From: Chlorobaculum sp. 24CR
GTDB taxonomy: Bacteria > Bacteroidota > Chlorobiia > Chlorobiales > Chlorobiaceae
Assembly: GCF_004118635.1 (NCBI RefSeq)
Contig: NZ_SDGU01000033.1
Span: forward strand, 1 to 64,000
Reading direction: 5' to 3'
Length of the DNA: 64,000 nt
Each line of letters begins with the position of its first letter. Position 1 is the stretch's first letter. The translations under genes were made by a program, and so were the position numbers. Shown piece by piece: positions 46,196 through 52,521 of this stretch. Below the pieces are notes generated by a model. The model searched no databases, was not told where the DNA came from, and worked only from the letters and a program-made list of their open reading frames with translations.

Positions 46196-48334
46196 ATGGA
46201 AGGTTTGATAAAAGACCTGCTCAAGGGATTCTTCGGTCTCTTTGCATGGCTGTACCGGCGACACCAGGATCAGCAAGCTGCCAGAGACCTTGCGCCATAC
46301 TTTACCTACAAGGAGGTGAAAGAAAAACGGAAGTTGTTCATTGAAACGCAAGGGCAGAGCGCTTCACCGACAAGACAGGATGAACCACGGTTTACGCATA
46401 ACTACGTTCCGAGAGAGAAACTGATTCCTTTTTTTCTTGATAAAGCTTTTGATGAAAAAAAGACGGATGGGAAATATTATCTCGTTCTGGCAGATTCGGG
46501 CATGGGAAAAACGACCCTTCTTGTTAACCTTTTCGTCCGCTATAACTCGTTTTTCAGCAGGAACCGGCGCTTTACGATCAGATATATTCCGTTTGCCTCC
46601 GGTGATGTGTTCCAGCACATCAGGGCAATAAAGAGAGACGAGGCAATCGATACGATTCTCCTGCTCGATGCGTTTGATGAATATGCAGGATTGCTTCCCC
46701 CCGACGAGCCTGACGGCTTGTCCGATGACGAGCGTTTTCGCAAGGTGCTTGATGAGTTGTTCGATGTGGTCAGGGATTTTCGTGACGTGGTGATTACGAG
46801 CCGGACGCAATATTTCCCCGGTCAGGAAGATGATCCCTATGAGCTGAAAATCCCCCGTTACAGCAAAGCCGGATTTCATTCACTTGCCAAACTCTATCTT
46901 TCCCCGTTCGATAACAGCGAAATCGACTCCTATCTGAACCGGAAGTATGGCGTGTTTTGCTGGGGGAAGAAAAAGAAAGCTCGTCAGGTTGTCTATAACT
47001 CGCAGAATCTGATGGTGCGCCCGATGTTGCTCAGTCATATCGGCGATTTCGTAGACAGCGGCAAGCAGTTTCACAATACGTATCAAATTTATCAGGAGCT
47101 GGTCGAGGCATGGATCGAGCGTGAGTGCAATAAAAGAGAGCATAACAAGGTCAATCGCGAGCAATTGAAAGAGAATCTGCACAAGTATTCTCGTCTGGTC
47201 GCGCTGAAAATTTATGAGAAAAGAAAAGAGAGCAATGTTCTCTGGCTTTCCAGAGATGATGCCGTCGAAGTTGGTGTCGATACCGGGCTGAAAGATTACC
47301 AGATGACCGGTCAATCGCTGCTTACCCGCGATGGGGCGCACAAATGGAAGTTCGCGCACAAATCGATTTTCGAATATTTCATCGCCAAAGAGGCGCTTGA
47401 AAACCTCGCTTTTGCCTGGGAGCTGGACTTCACCGGCATGGATATGACCCAGCTTTTCTGCAAGGAACAGGGGTTTGTGACGAGTTTGACCATCAATTAT
47501 GCATTGATCAAAGGCGGCGCATTCATGATGGGCAGCCCGGAAAGCGAGACGGACAGAGCAAAGAATGAAACGCAGCACGAGGTGAAGCTGAGTGACTTCA
47601 TGATGTGCCGGTATGCCGTGCCGGTTGCCGATTTCAGACGCTTTGCCGAAGAGAGCGGCCACCTGACCGATGCTGAAAAAGAGAACTTCAGCCATGTTTG
47701 GGATGGAAAAAAGTGGAAGCAGAAAGAGGGCGTCAACTGGCGTCACGATGCTTCGGGTAACGAGCGGCCGGAAGCCGAATGGAGCCATCCGGTGCTGCAT
47801 GTAAGCTGGAACGATGCGGTTGCCTATTGCAACTGGCTGACAGAAAAACGGGGTGGCGGCTTTTTTCGCTTGCCGACGGAGGCGGAGTGGGAGTATGCCT
47901 GCCGGGCAGGCACGACGACGCCGTTCAGCACCGGCGAGAACCTCACAACGGATCAGGCGAACTATGACGGGAACTATCCATACGGTAAAAATCCGAAAGG
48001 GGAGTATCGTAAAAAGACGGTTCCGGTGGATTATTTTAAACCAAACGGTTTTGGCCTGTACAACATGCACGGCAACGTTTGGGAGTGGTGCAGCGACCGG
48101 TACGATGAAGCATATTATGAGGAGTGCCGGAAGCTGGGAGTGGTGACGGATCCGCGGGGTCCGGAAACGGGTTCGCGCCGTGTTCTTCGCGGCGGGGGCT
48201 GGTACAGCTTTGCGGGGCGCTGCCGCTCGGCTTATCGCGACTACGGCCATCCCGGCCTTCGCCACCACGGCGTCGGCTTCCGCCTGGTGTTCGTCCCGCA
48301 GTTCAGCGCAGCTCATCCGGCAAAAGAGGAGTGA
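46196..48334 (+). CDS. DGR target 1: NACHT-like STAND NTPase fused to FGE/C-type-lectin-fold variable domain
   Basis: 712 residues. Residues 1-60 include a short hydrophobic stretch (LLKGFFGLFAWLY). The NTPase follows: Walker A LADSGMGKTTLL (98-109) and NACHT-like Walker B TILLLDAFDEY (153-163). A helical region ends in KFAHKSIFEYFIAKEAL, typical behind NACHT domains. From about 437 a formylglycine-generating-enzyme-like domain runs to the end (GGAFMMGSPESE, RLPTEAEWEYACRAGT, NMHGNVWEWCSDRY). Its last part is VR1 (48169-48301, residues about 658-702), which differs from the template only at template adenines. No catalytic FGE role is implied; the fold serves as a display scaffold. Inferred role: a STAND receptor whose sensor tip is diversified. 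The RT operon follows directly. Confidence 0.9.
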   Translation: MEGLIKDLLKGFFGLFAWLYRRHQDQQAARDLAPYFTYKEVKEKRKLFIETQGQSASPTRQDEPRFTHNYVPREKLIPFFLDKAFDEKKTDGKYYLVLADSGMGKTTLLVNLFVRYNSFFSRNRRFTIRYIPFASGDVFQHIRAIKRDEAIDTILLLDAFDEYAGLLPPDEPDGLSDDERFRKVLDELFDVVRDFRDVVITSRTQYFPGQEDDPYELKIPRYSKAGFHSLAKLYLSPFDNSEIDSYLNRKYGVFCWGKKKKARQVVYNSQNLMVRPMLLSHIGDFVDSGKQFHNTYQIYQELVEAWIERECNKREHNKVNREQLKENLHKYSRLVALKIYEKRKESNVLWLSRDDAVEVGVDTGLKDYQMTGQSLLTRDGAHKWKFAHKSIFEYFIAKEALENLAFAWELDFTGMDMTQLFCKEQGFVTSLTINYALIKGGAFMMGSPESETDRAKNETQHEVKLSDFMMCRYAVPVADFRRFAEESGHLTDAEKENFSHVWDGKKWKQKEGVNWRHDASGNERPEAEWSHPVLHVSWNDAVAYCNWLTEKRGGGFFRLPTEAEWEYACRAGTTTPFSTGENLTTDQANYDGNYPYGKNPKGEYRKKTVPVDYFKPNGFGLYNMHGNVWEWCSDRYDEAYYEECRKLGVVTDPRGPETGSRRVLRGGGWYSFAGRCRSAYRDYGHPGLRHHGVGFRLVFVPQFSAAHPAKEE
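48169..48301 (+). repeat. DGR variable repeat 1 (VR1)
   Basis: 133 bases, aligned without gaps to the template repeat at 49935-50067. I count 20 mismatches and all fall at template A positions (A to C, G or T). The last 30 bases are identical to the template and would contain the initiation-of-mutagenic-homology region. Amino acids change from the Asn-rich template (SWNNNARNC) to GWYSFAGRC in the target protein. Confidence 0.95.
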
Positions 48335-48404
48335 GATGGCGAGCCGGGGGCAGGCGGCGCAAGGGACGCAGCGCCGAAAGCCTCCGGAACGCCATCGAAC
48401 GGCG
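48302..48404. repeat. conserved 3' flank of VR1 (duplicated at 51506-51608)
   Basis: The first 74 bases after VR1 (48302-48375) are identical to those after VR2 (51506-51579). The match then continues with a few changes for about 30 bases. This covers the last codons and stop of the target gene plus non-coding DNA, and it is absent after the template. A small hairpin GGCGC/GCGCC (48356-48360, 48371-48375) lies in it. It may be needed for retrohoming or reflect target-gene duplication. Confidence 0.8.
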
Positions 48405-48467
48405 GGGAGTTGAAAAGAGAGCGCCGCCGGAGGCGGCCGGTTTTCGCAACCGATTCCGGGGTTAGTC

Positions 48468-48932
48468 ATGCAGATTCGGCTTTTTACCATTCCCATTGGC
48501 GATAGCGGCGCGGCCCAGCAGGAGATGAACGTTTTTCTGCGCTCGAACAGGGTACTCGAAGTCGAGCAGCAGCTTGTTCACGGCGACCATGGGGCCTGCT
48601 GGTGCTTTTGCGTACGTTACCTCGAACACTCGTTTCCGGCAGCCCAGGAGGGGCGCACGAAGGTCGATTACCGCCAGGTGCTTGATGAGGCTACCTTCAA
48701 AAAATTTGCTCATCTTCGCGACATTCGCAAACAGGTTGCGGCGCAGGAAGGGGTTTCAGCCTACGTCGTCTTTACCGATGAAGAGCTTGCGGCGCTTGCC
48801 AGACTGGAGGAGATCACGGTCACGAACATGCTCGGCATCAGGGGAATTGGCGAAAAGAAGGTCGAACGTTTTGCCCGTTTTTTTCTTTCCGATACAGAAA
48901 GAGATGAAACCTCGGAAGTGGCTGATCGATGA
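48468..48932 (+). CDS. DGR accessory protein with HRDC domain
   Basis: 154 residues. The N-terminal half (MQIRLFTIPIGDSGAAQQEMN, RNRVLEVEQQ-like segment, WCFCVRYLEHSF) is a conserved module seen with DGR-type reverse transcriptases. Residues about 70-142 form an HRDC domain (FKKFAHLRDIRKQVAAQEG, YVVFTDEELAALAR, MLGIRGIGEKKVERFARFF), the nucleic-acid-binding fold of RecQ helicases and RNase D. It probably takes the place of the Avd protein found in other DGRs, binding template RNA or DNA for the RT. Its end overlaps the RT start by 29 bases, so the two are co-translated. Confidence 0.85.
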   Translation: MQIRLFTIPIGDSGAAQQEMNVFLRSNRVLEVEQQLVHGDHGACWCFCVRYLEHSFPAAQEGRTKVDYRQVLDEATFKKFAHLRDIRKQVAAQEGVSAYVVFTDEELAALARLEEITVTNMLGIRGIGEKKVERFARFFLSDTERDETSEVADR

Positions 48933-49908
48933 GATCGCCTGCATGGACAATCTGCACCTTGCTTTTTACAAAGCGCAAAAGGGCAAGGCTGTGCGCCCGG
49001 AGGTGCTGGCCTACCGGCGGCGGTTGCAGGCCAATCTGCTTGTTTTGCAACGGCAGATCGTTTCTGGCGAAATAGAAACCGGCCATGCTCGCTCCTTTAC
49101 CATTTACGACCCCAAGAAGCGGGTGATTTGCGCCGCTCCTTTTTCGCAGCGCGTGTTGCATCATGCGCTCATGAATCTTTGTCATGCATCGTTCGAGCGC
49201 TATCAGATTGAACAGAGCTTCGCAAGCCGCCCGGGCAAGGGAACCTATGCCGCGCTCGATACCGCGCGGAGGTATCATCGCCGGTATCGCTGGTTTCTGA
49301 AACTCGATGTCCGAAAGTATTTCGAGAGCATCGATCATGAAGTCCTCAAGTCGCAACTTCACCGGCTTTTCAGCGACAGCCATCTGCTCGGGATTTTCGA
49401 GGCTATCATCGACAGCCATGTCGGGTCAGCAGAGGGCAAGGGCGTGCCTATTGGTAATCTGACCAGCCAATATTTCGCCAATCACTATCTGTCTGCTCTC
49501 GATCACCGGGTCAGGGAGGTGATGCATGTTCCGGCCTATGCGCGGTACATGGATGACATGGTGCTCTGGAGCGACGACAAGGAGCGGCTGCTCGAAACCG
49601 GACGTCGTTTTCAACATGAAGCGGAGGCAACCTTGCGGCTTGCTCTCAAGCCGTTCTGCCTGAACATGAGCAGCAATGGTTTGCCGTTTCTGGGTTATCT
49701 GCTCTATCCGGGGCATGTTCGTCTGTCACAGCGCAGCCGGAAGCGTTTCATTGAAAAGTCGGGAATCTATGCCGAAAAGCTGATGAGCGGGGAGTGGAAT
49801 CAAAAAGTGTATGCCAGTCACGTCATGCCACTGGAGGCATTTACCGCCCATGCCGACAGCCGGGAACTGCGCAAGAGCGTGTATTGCAGGACAGGAATCG
49901 TATCTTGA
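48904..49908 (+). CDS. DGR reverse transcriptase
   Basis: 334 residues. The retron/DGR-type RT order is visible: DNLHLAFYKAQKGK at the N-terminus, ARSFTIYDPKKRVICAAPFSQRVLHHALMN, FKLDVRKYFESID-like LKLDVRKYFESIDH, then GVPIGNLTSQYFAN (180-193), the region that in DGR RTs replaces the usual QG motif with GxxxSQ. The active site is YMDD (215-218) in YARYMDDMVLW, followed by LNMSSNGLPFLGYLLYP. It copies the template RNA with errors at adenines. ATG 48904 is in frame with an upstream open frame that starts at 48574 but encodes shadow sequence; ATG 48943 is an alternative. Confidence 0.95.
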   Translation: MKPRKWLIDEIACMDNLHLAFYKAQKGKAVRPEVLAYRRRLQANLLVLQRQIVSGEIETGHARSFTIYDPKKRVICAAPFSQRVLHHALMNLCHASFERYQIEQSFASRPGKGTYAALDTARRYHRRYRWFLKLDVRKYFESIDHEVLKSQLHRLFSDSHLLGIFEAIIDSHVGSAEGKGVPIGNLTSQYFANHYLSALDHRVREVMHVPAYARYMDDMVLWSDDKERLLETGRRFQHEAEATLRLALKPFCLNMSSNGLPFLGYLLYPGHVRLSQRSRKRFIEKSGIYAEKLMSGEWNQKVYASHVMPLEAFTAHADSRELRKSVYCRTGIVS

Positions 49909-49934
49909 ACAGGTTGGTAAAGGGCATCGGCCGT

Positions 49935-50067
49935 GGGTTCGAACCGTGTTCTTCGCGGCGGAAGCTGGAACAACAATGCGAGGAACTGCCGCTCGGCTTA
50001 TCGCGACAACGACAATCCCGGCAATCGCAACAACAACGTCGGCTTCCGCCTGGTGTTCGTCCCGCAG
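49935..50067 (+). repeat. DGR template repeat (TR)
   Basis: 133 bases starting 27 bases after the RT stop. It holds 29 adenines, mostly in AAC/AAT codons; in the target frame it would read [18 protein letters not shown] and so on. It matches VR1 and VR2 without gaps. Comparison with both VRs gives 36 mismatches, 35 of them at template adenines. The 3' segment from GTCGGCTTCC to CCCGCAG is identical in all three copies. Homology stops sharply at GGGTTC on the left and CCCGCAG on the right. Confidence 0.96.
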
Positions 50068-50329
50068 CTCAAAAGCATAGCCGGATGACTGCCTTTGAAC
50101 AGGCCGATGACCCTGCCCCTTGAAGCAAAGGGCAAAAAGCGCGGTGAACATGCCCGCTATCGTCCAGACGAGCCGGAGAGCCGTTACGATGGTCGCGGGC
50201 ATGGTTTTTTTGTGGGTGCGGAGTAAGCGCGGCGCGGAATGCTGAATCATTGTTTCGCGGGGAGTTCGGCATGTTCATTCCTGCTGCGTATATTCACCGA
50301 ACAGCTTGCGTAACGGATAACCCCAAGTT
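50068..50329. other. DGR template 3' flank and upstream region of TIR target
   Basis: The 3' part of the template RNA probably lies here, because DGR template RNAs extend beyond the TR. At 50285-50303 CTGCGTATATTCACCGAA resembles 46139-46157 (TTGCGTATATTGAGCGAA) upstream of the first target, a possible shared promoter element. No protein gene is supported. Confidence 0.4.
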
Positions 50330-51538
50330 ATGAGCGATATTTTCCTGAGTTATTCCCAGAAAGATGAAGAGCGGGTGCGGCCAATTGTCCGGCATTTGGA
50401 GAGCTTGGGATGGACTGTTTTCTGGGACAGGAATATTCCGCCTGGCAGGACATGGGACGAATACATTGAAATGCATCTCGATGCCGCCCGGTGTGTCGTT
50501 GTTGTCTGGTCGAAGGATTCCGTTCGCTCCCATTGGGTCAAGACAGAGGCTGAAGAGGGGCGAAGAAAGCAAATTCTTGTTCCTTTGAAGCTCGATGAGG
50601 TAACGTTGGGCCTGGCTTTCAGGCACATTCAAGCCGCCGATTTGACCGGCTGGAATAACGATGCTTCTCACGGTCAGTTTAAAGCCTGTATTGAGGCTAT
50701 TTCCGCATTGGTTCCACAACCCTATTTGGCAAAGAAGCCCTCCTCGCCAGAAATATCCGTTACCTCTGTCGCACCGCAAGTTCCCAAACCGCAGTTGCCG
50801 GAGCATTTCGTGCTGATCAAAGGGGGGCAGTTTATGATGGGCAGCCCGAAGAGCGAGGAGGACAGAAGCGATGACGAAACACAGCACAATGTGAAACTGA
50901 GCGACTTTGCGATGTGCCGGTACGCGGTGACGCAGGAGGAGTGGCAGAAAGTTACCGGCTCGAATCCTTCATCTTTTAAAGGAGATAATCTTCCGGTAGA
51001 GCAAGTCAGTTGGGACGATTGCCAGGCTTTCATCAAAAAGCTGAACGAAAAAACGGGTGGCGGGAATTACCGTTTGCCGACAGAGGCGGAGTGGGAGTAT
51101 GCCTGCCGGGCGGGCACGACAACGCCGTTCAACACCGGCGAGAACCTCACAACGGATCAGGCGAACTATGACGGGAACTATCCATACGGCAAAAACCCGA
51201 AAGGGGAGTATCGTGAAAAAACAGTTCCGGTGGACAGTTTTCAGCCGAACGGTTTTAGGTTGTACAACATGCATGGCAATGTGTGGGAGTGGTGCAGCGA
51301 CCGGTACGATGAAGCATATTATGAGGAGTGCCGGAAGCAGGGAGTTGTGGAGAATCCGCGGGGGCCGGAAACGGGTTCGAACCGTGTTCTTCGCGGCGGT
51401 AGCTGGTACAACTATGCGGGGTACTGCCGCTCGGCTGATCGCGCCGGCGGCTATCCCGGCTTTCGCTGCTACAACGTCGGCTTCCGCCTGGTGTTCGTCC
51501 CGCAGTTCAGCGCAGCTCATCCGGCAAAAGAGGAGTGA
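50330..51538 (+). CDS. DGR target 2: TIR domain fused to FGE/C-type-lectin-fold variable domain
   Basis: 402 residues. Residues 1-125 form a TIR_2-type domain: DIFLSYSQKDEERVRPIVRHLE, WTVFWDRNIPPGRTWDEYIE, ARCVVVVWSKDSVRSHWVKTEAEEG and ILVPLKLDEV. The Glu of DEYIE is a candidate catalytic residue for NAD cleavage, by analogy. A Pro-rich linker (about 130-155) leads to the FGE-like domain with GGQFMMGSPKSEEDR, RLPTEAEWEYACRAGT and NMHGNVWEWCSDRY. VR2 (51373-51505, residues about 348-392) forms its C-terminal tip. The FGE part is about 90% identical in DNA to that of target 1 over the final 300 bases before the VR. Inferred role: a diversified sensor that triggers TIR activity. Confidence 0.92.
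   Translation: MSDIFLSYSQKDEERVRPIVRHLESLGWTVFWDRNIPPGRTWDEYIEMHLDAARCVVVVWSKDSVRSHWVKTEAEEGRRKQILVPLKLDEVTLGLAFRHIQAADLTGWNNDASHGQFKACIEAISALVPQPYLAKKPSSPEISVTSVAPQVPKPQLPEHFVLIKGGQFMMGSPKSEEDRSDDETQHNVKLSDFAMCRYAVTQEEWQKVTGSNPSSFKGDNLPVEQVSWDDCQAFIKKLNEKTGGGNYRLPTEAEWEYACRAGTTTPFNTGENLTTDQANYDGNYPYGKNPKGEYREKTVPVDSFQPNGFRLYNMHGNVWEWCSDRYDEAYYEECRKQGVVENPRGPETGSNRVLRGGSWYNYAGYCRSADRAGGYPGFRCYNVGFRLVFVPQFSAAHPAKEE
51373..51505 (+). repeat. DGR variable repeat 2 (VR2)
   Basis: 133 bases, aligned without gaps to the template repeat. Of 16 mismatches, 15 are at template adenines. The exception is T to G at 51437 (template 49999), changing Tyr to Asp. VR2 and VR1 differ from each other at many of the same codons, showing independent mutagenesis events. 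Confidence 0.95.
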
Positions 51539-51639
51539 GATGGCGAGCCGGGGGCAGGCGGCGCAAGGGACGCAGCGCCAGAAGCCCCCGGAACGCCATC
51601 GAACGGCGGCGCGGAGCGCTCCCAGGGTAAGAGAAAAAA

Positions 51640-51672
51640 GGGATAACGGCTTTTTTAAATTACCGTTATCCC
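51640..51672. terminator. hairpin GGGATAACGG/CCGTTATCCC
   Basis: A perfect 10-bp stem (51640-51649, 51663-51672) with a T/A-rich 13-base loop, downstream of the TIR target gene. A nearly identical hairpin occurs at 52459-52491 next to the LRR gene, so it was probably the terminator of a lost LRR paralog and now lies between converging genes. Confidence 0.75.
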
Positions 51673-51706
51673 ATTCTCATTTCCCCCATCCTTTCAGACC
51701 AATCCG

Positions 51707-51790
51707 TCATCCATTCGATTTAACGATCACGTCGCAGGCGGGATTCAGTTGCGTGAAGCGGTCGAGTTCGGCTTGCGGTATCAGTTCCCC
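51707..51790 (-). pseudogene. 3' remnant of an LRR-protein gene
   Basis: On the minus strand this stretch encodes GELIPQAELDRFTQLNPACD followed by VIVKSNG and a stop. This closely matches the C-terminus of the LRR protein at 52522-53724 (GRIPQSEIDHFMQLNPACE, VVIKP). There is no upstream LRR sequence; the toxin-antitoxin genes abut it. With the matching hairpin at 51640, it is the tail of a second copy, cut by deletion or insertion. Confidence 0.8.
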
Positions 51791-51807
51791 ACCGGTATTT
51801 TTTCCCT

Positions 51808-52074
51808 TCACTCTGCCTGAGTCTTGTTTATGTATTTGTGCAAAATACTCGAAATCAACGTCTGGTACGGCAACCCTTCTTTCAGGGCAATTTTCTGCAA
51901 CTCTTTCAGGTCGCGTTCGGAAATCCGGATATTTACCCGTTTATCTTTTCGTATGGTAGCACGTGCAGATTCTTCCAGTTCCAGCTTTCGCTTTTTTAAA
52001 TCTTTAACAGAACGCCATTCATTTCGTTCAAAAGAATCCAGCAACTCTTTTTCATCATTATCGAAATTATTCAT
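51808..52074 (-). CDS. BrnA/CopG-like antitoxin
   Basis: 88 residues. The N-terminal half is charged and helical (NEWRSVKDLKKRKLELEESA). The C-terminal part, VNIRISERDLKELQKIALKEG and LPYQTLISSILHKYI, is a ribbon-helix-helix DNA-binding motif. It overlaps the upstream toxin gene by 4 bases, the usual brnT-brnA order. It should neutralise the toxin and repress the operon. Confidence 0.8.
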   Translation of the reverse strand: MNNFDNDEKELLDSFERNEWRSVKDLKKRKLELEESARATIRKDKRVNIRISERDLKELQKIALKEGLPYQTLISSILHKYINKTQAE

Positions 52075-52349
52075 TTTTTATTCTCCAGATATTCTTTTGT
52101 CGCTTTTCTACTCGGAATGATCGTTTTCAGAAAAATTTCATCAGCCGTTTCAACGTAAGGGACAAGGTGGATATAGTTATCGATATTCAAAACCATCATT
52201 CTTTGTCCAGCATATTTTTCCTGATTTGGATGTTCAATATCGTCGATCAGGCACTTACTATCCAGATAAAAAAGAATATCCTCAAAACAGATTCCTCTGT
52301 TTTTTCTCAACCACTCATTCTTCTCTCTATTCCAGTTTATCAGTTTCAT
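52071..52349 (-). CDS. BrnT-like toxin (DUF497)
   Basis: 92 residues. INWNREKNEWLRKNRGICFEDILFYL and the C-terminal IIPSRKATKEYL match the BrnT pattern (W...K...N..KHG..F..A...; IISAR.A...E...Y). BrnT is a RelE-like ribonuclease toxin. It lies upstream of and overlaps the ribbon-helix-helix antitoxin. Its AT-rich composition differs from the surrounding core genes, suggesting transfer. Confidence 0.75.
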   Translation of the reverse strand: MKLINWNREKNEWLRKNRGICFEDILFYLDSKCLIDDIEHPNQEKYAGQRMMVLNIDNYIHLVPYVETADEIFLKTIIPSRKATKEYLENKK

Positions 52350-52458
52350 AAGACGAATTTAGGGCATGGTGTGCACTTTGGCAACAGAATTATGCGGATT
52401 AAGCGCTGAAGCACATCAACCGTCCGCAATAATCAGGTGGCTTTTTCAATCAAAAAAA

Positions 52459-52491
52459 AGGATAACAGCTTTTTCAAATTACCGTTATCCC
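52459..52491 (-). terminator. terminator hairpin of the LRR gene
   Basis: GGATAACAG pairs with CCGTTATCC (one mismatch) around an AT-rich loop, 31 bases beyond the LRR stop at 52522. On the minus strand a T run (complement of AAAAAAAA) follows. A near-identical copy is at 51640-51672. Confidence 0.75.
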
Positions 52492-52521
52492 TTCTTTACT
52501 ATCGTCTATTTCCACTCAGCC

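Noticed and set aside
47506-48334. Sulfatase-maturing formylglycine-generating enzyme
   Set aside because: The fold matches, but the variable C-terminal repeat, the NACHT fusion and the lack of any sulfatase gene nearby point to a binding scaffold, not an enzyme.
48574-48903. N-terminal extension of the RT frame
   Set aside because: It overlaps the HRDC gene in another frame and encodes Arg-rich shadow sequence; RT homology begins after ATG 48904.
49794-50123. Small open frames across the template repeat
   Set aside because: They are shadows of the RT end and of the TR itself; the TR acts as RNA template, not as a protein gene.
51057-51959. 300-codon plus-strand frame over VR2 and its flank
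   Set aside because: It is out of frame with the TIR-FGE protein, crosses the terminator and LRR relic, and has no domain.
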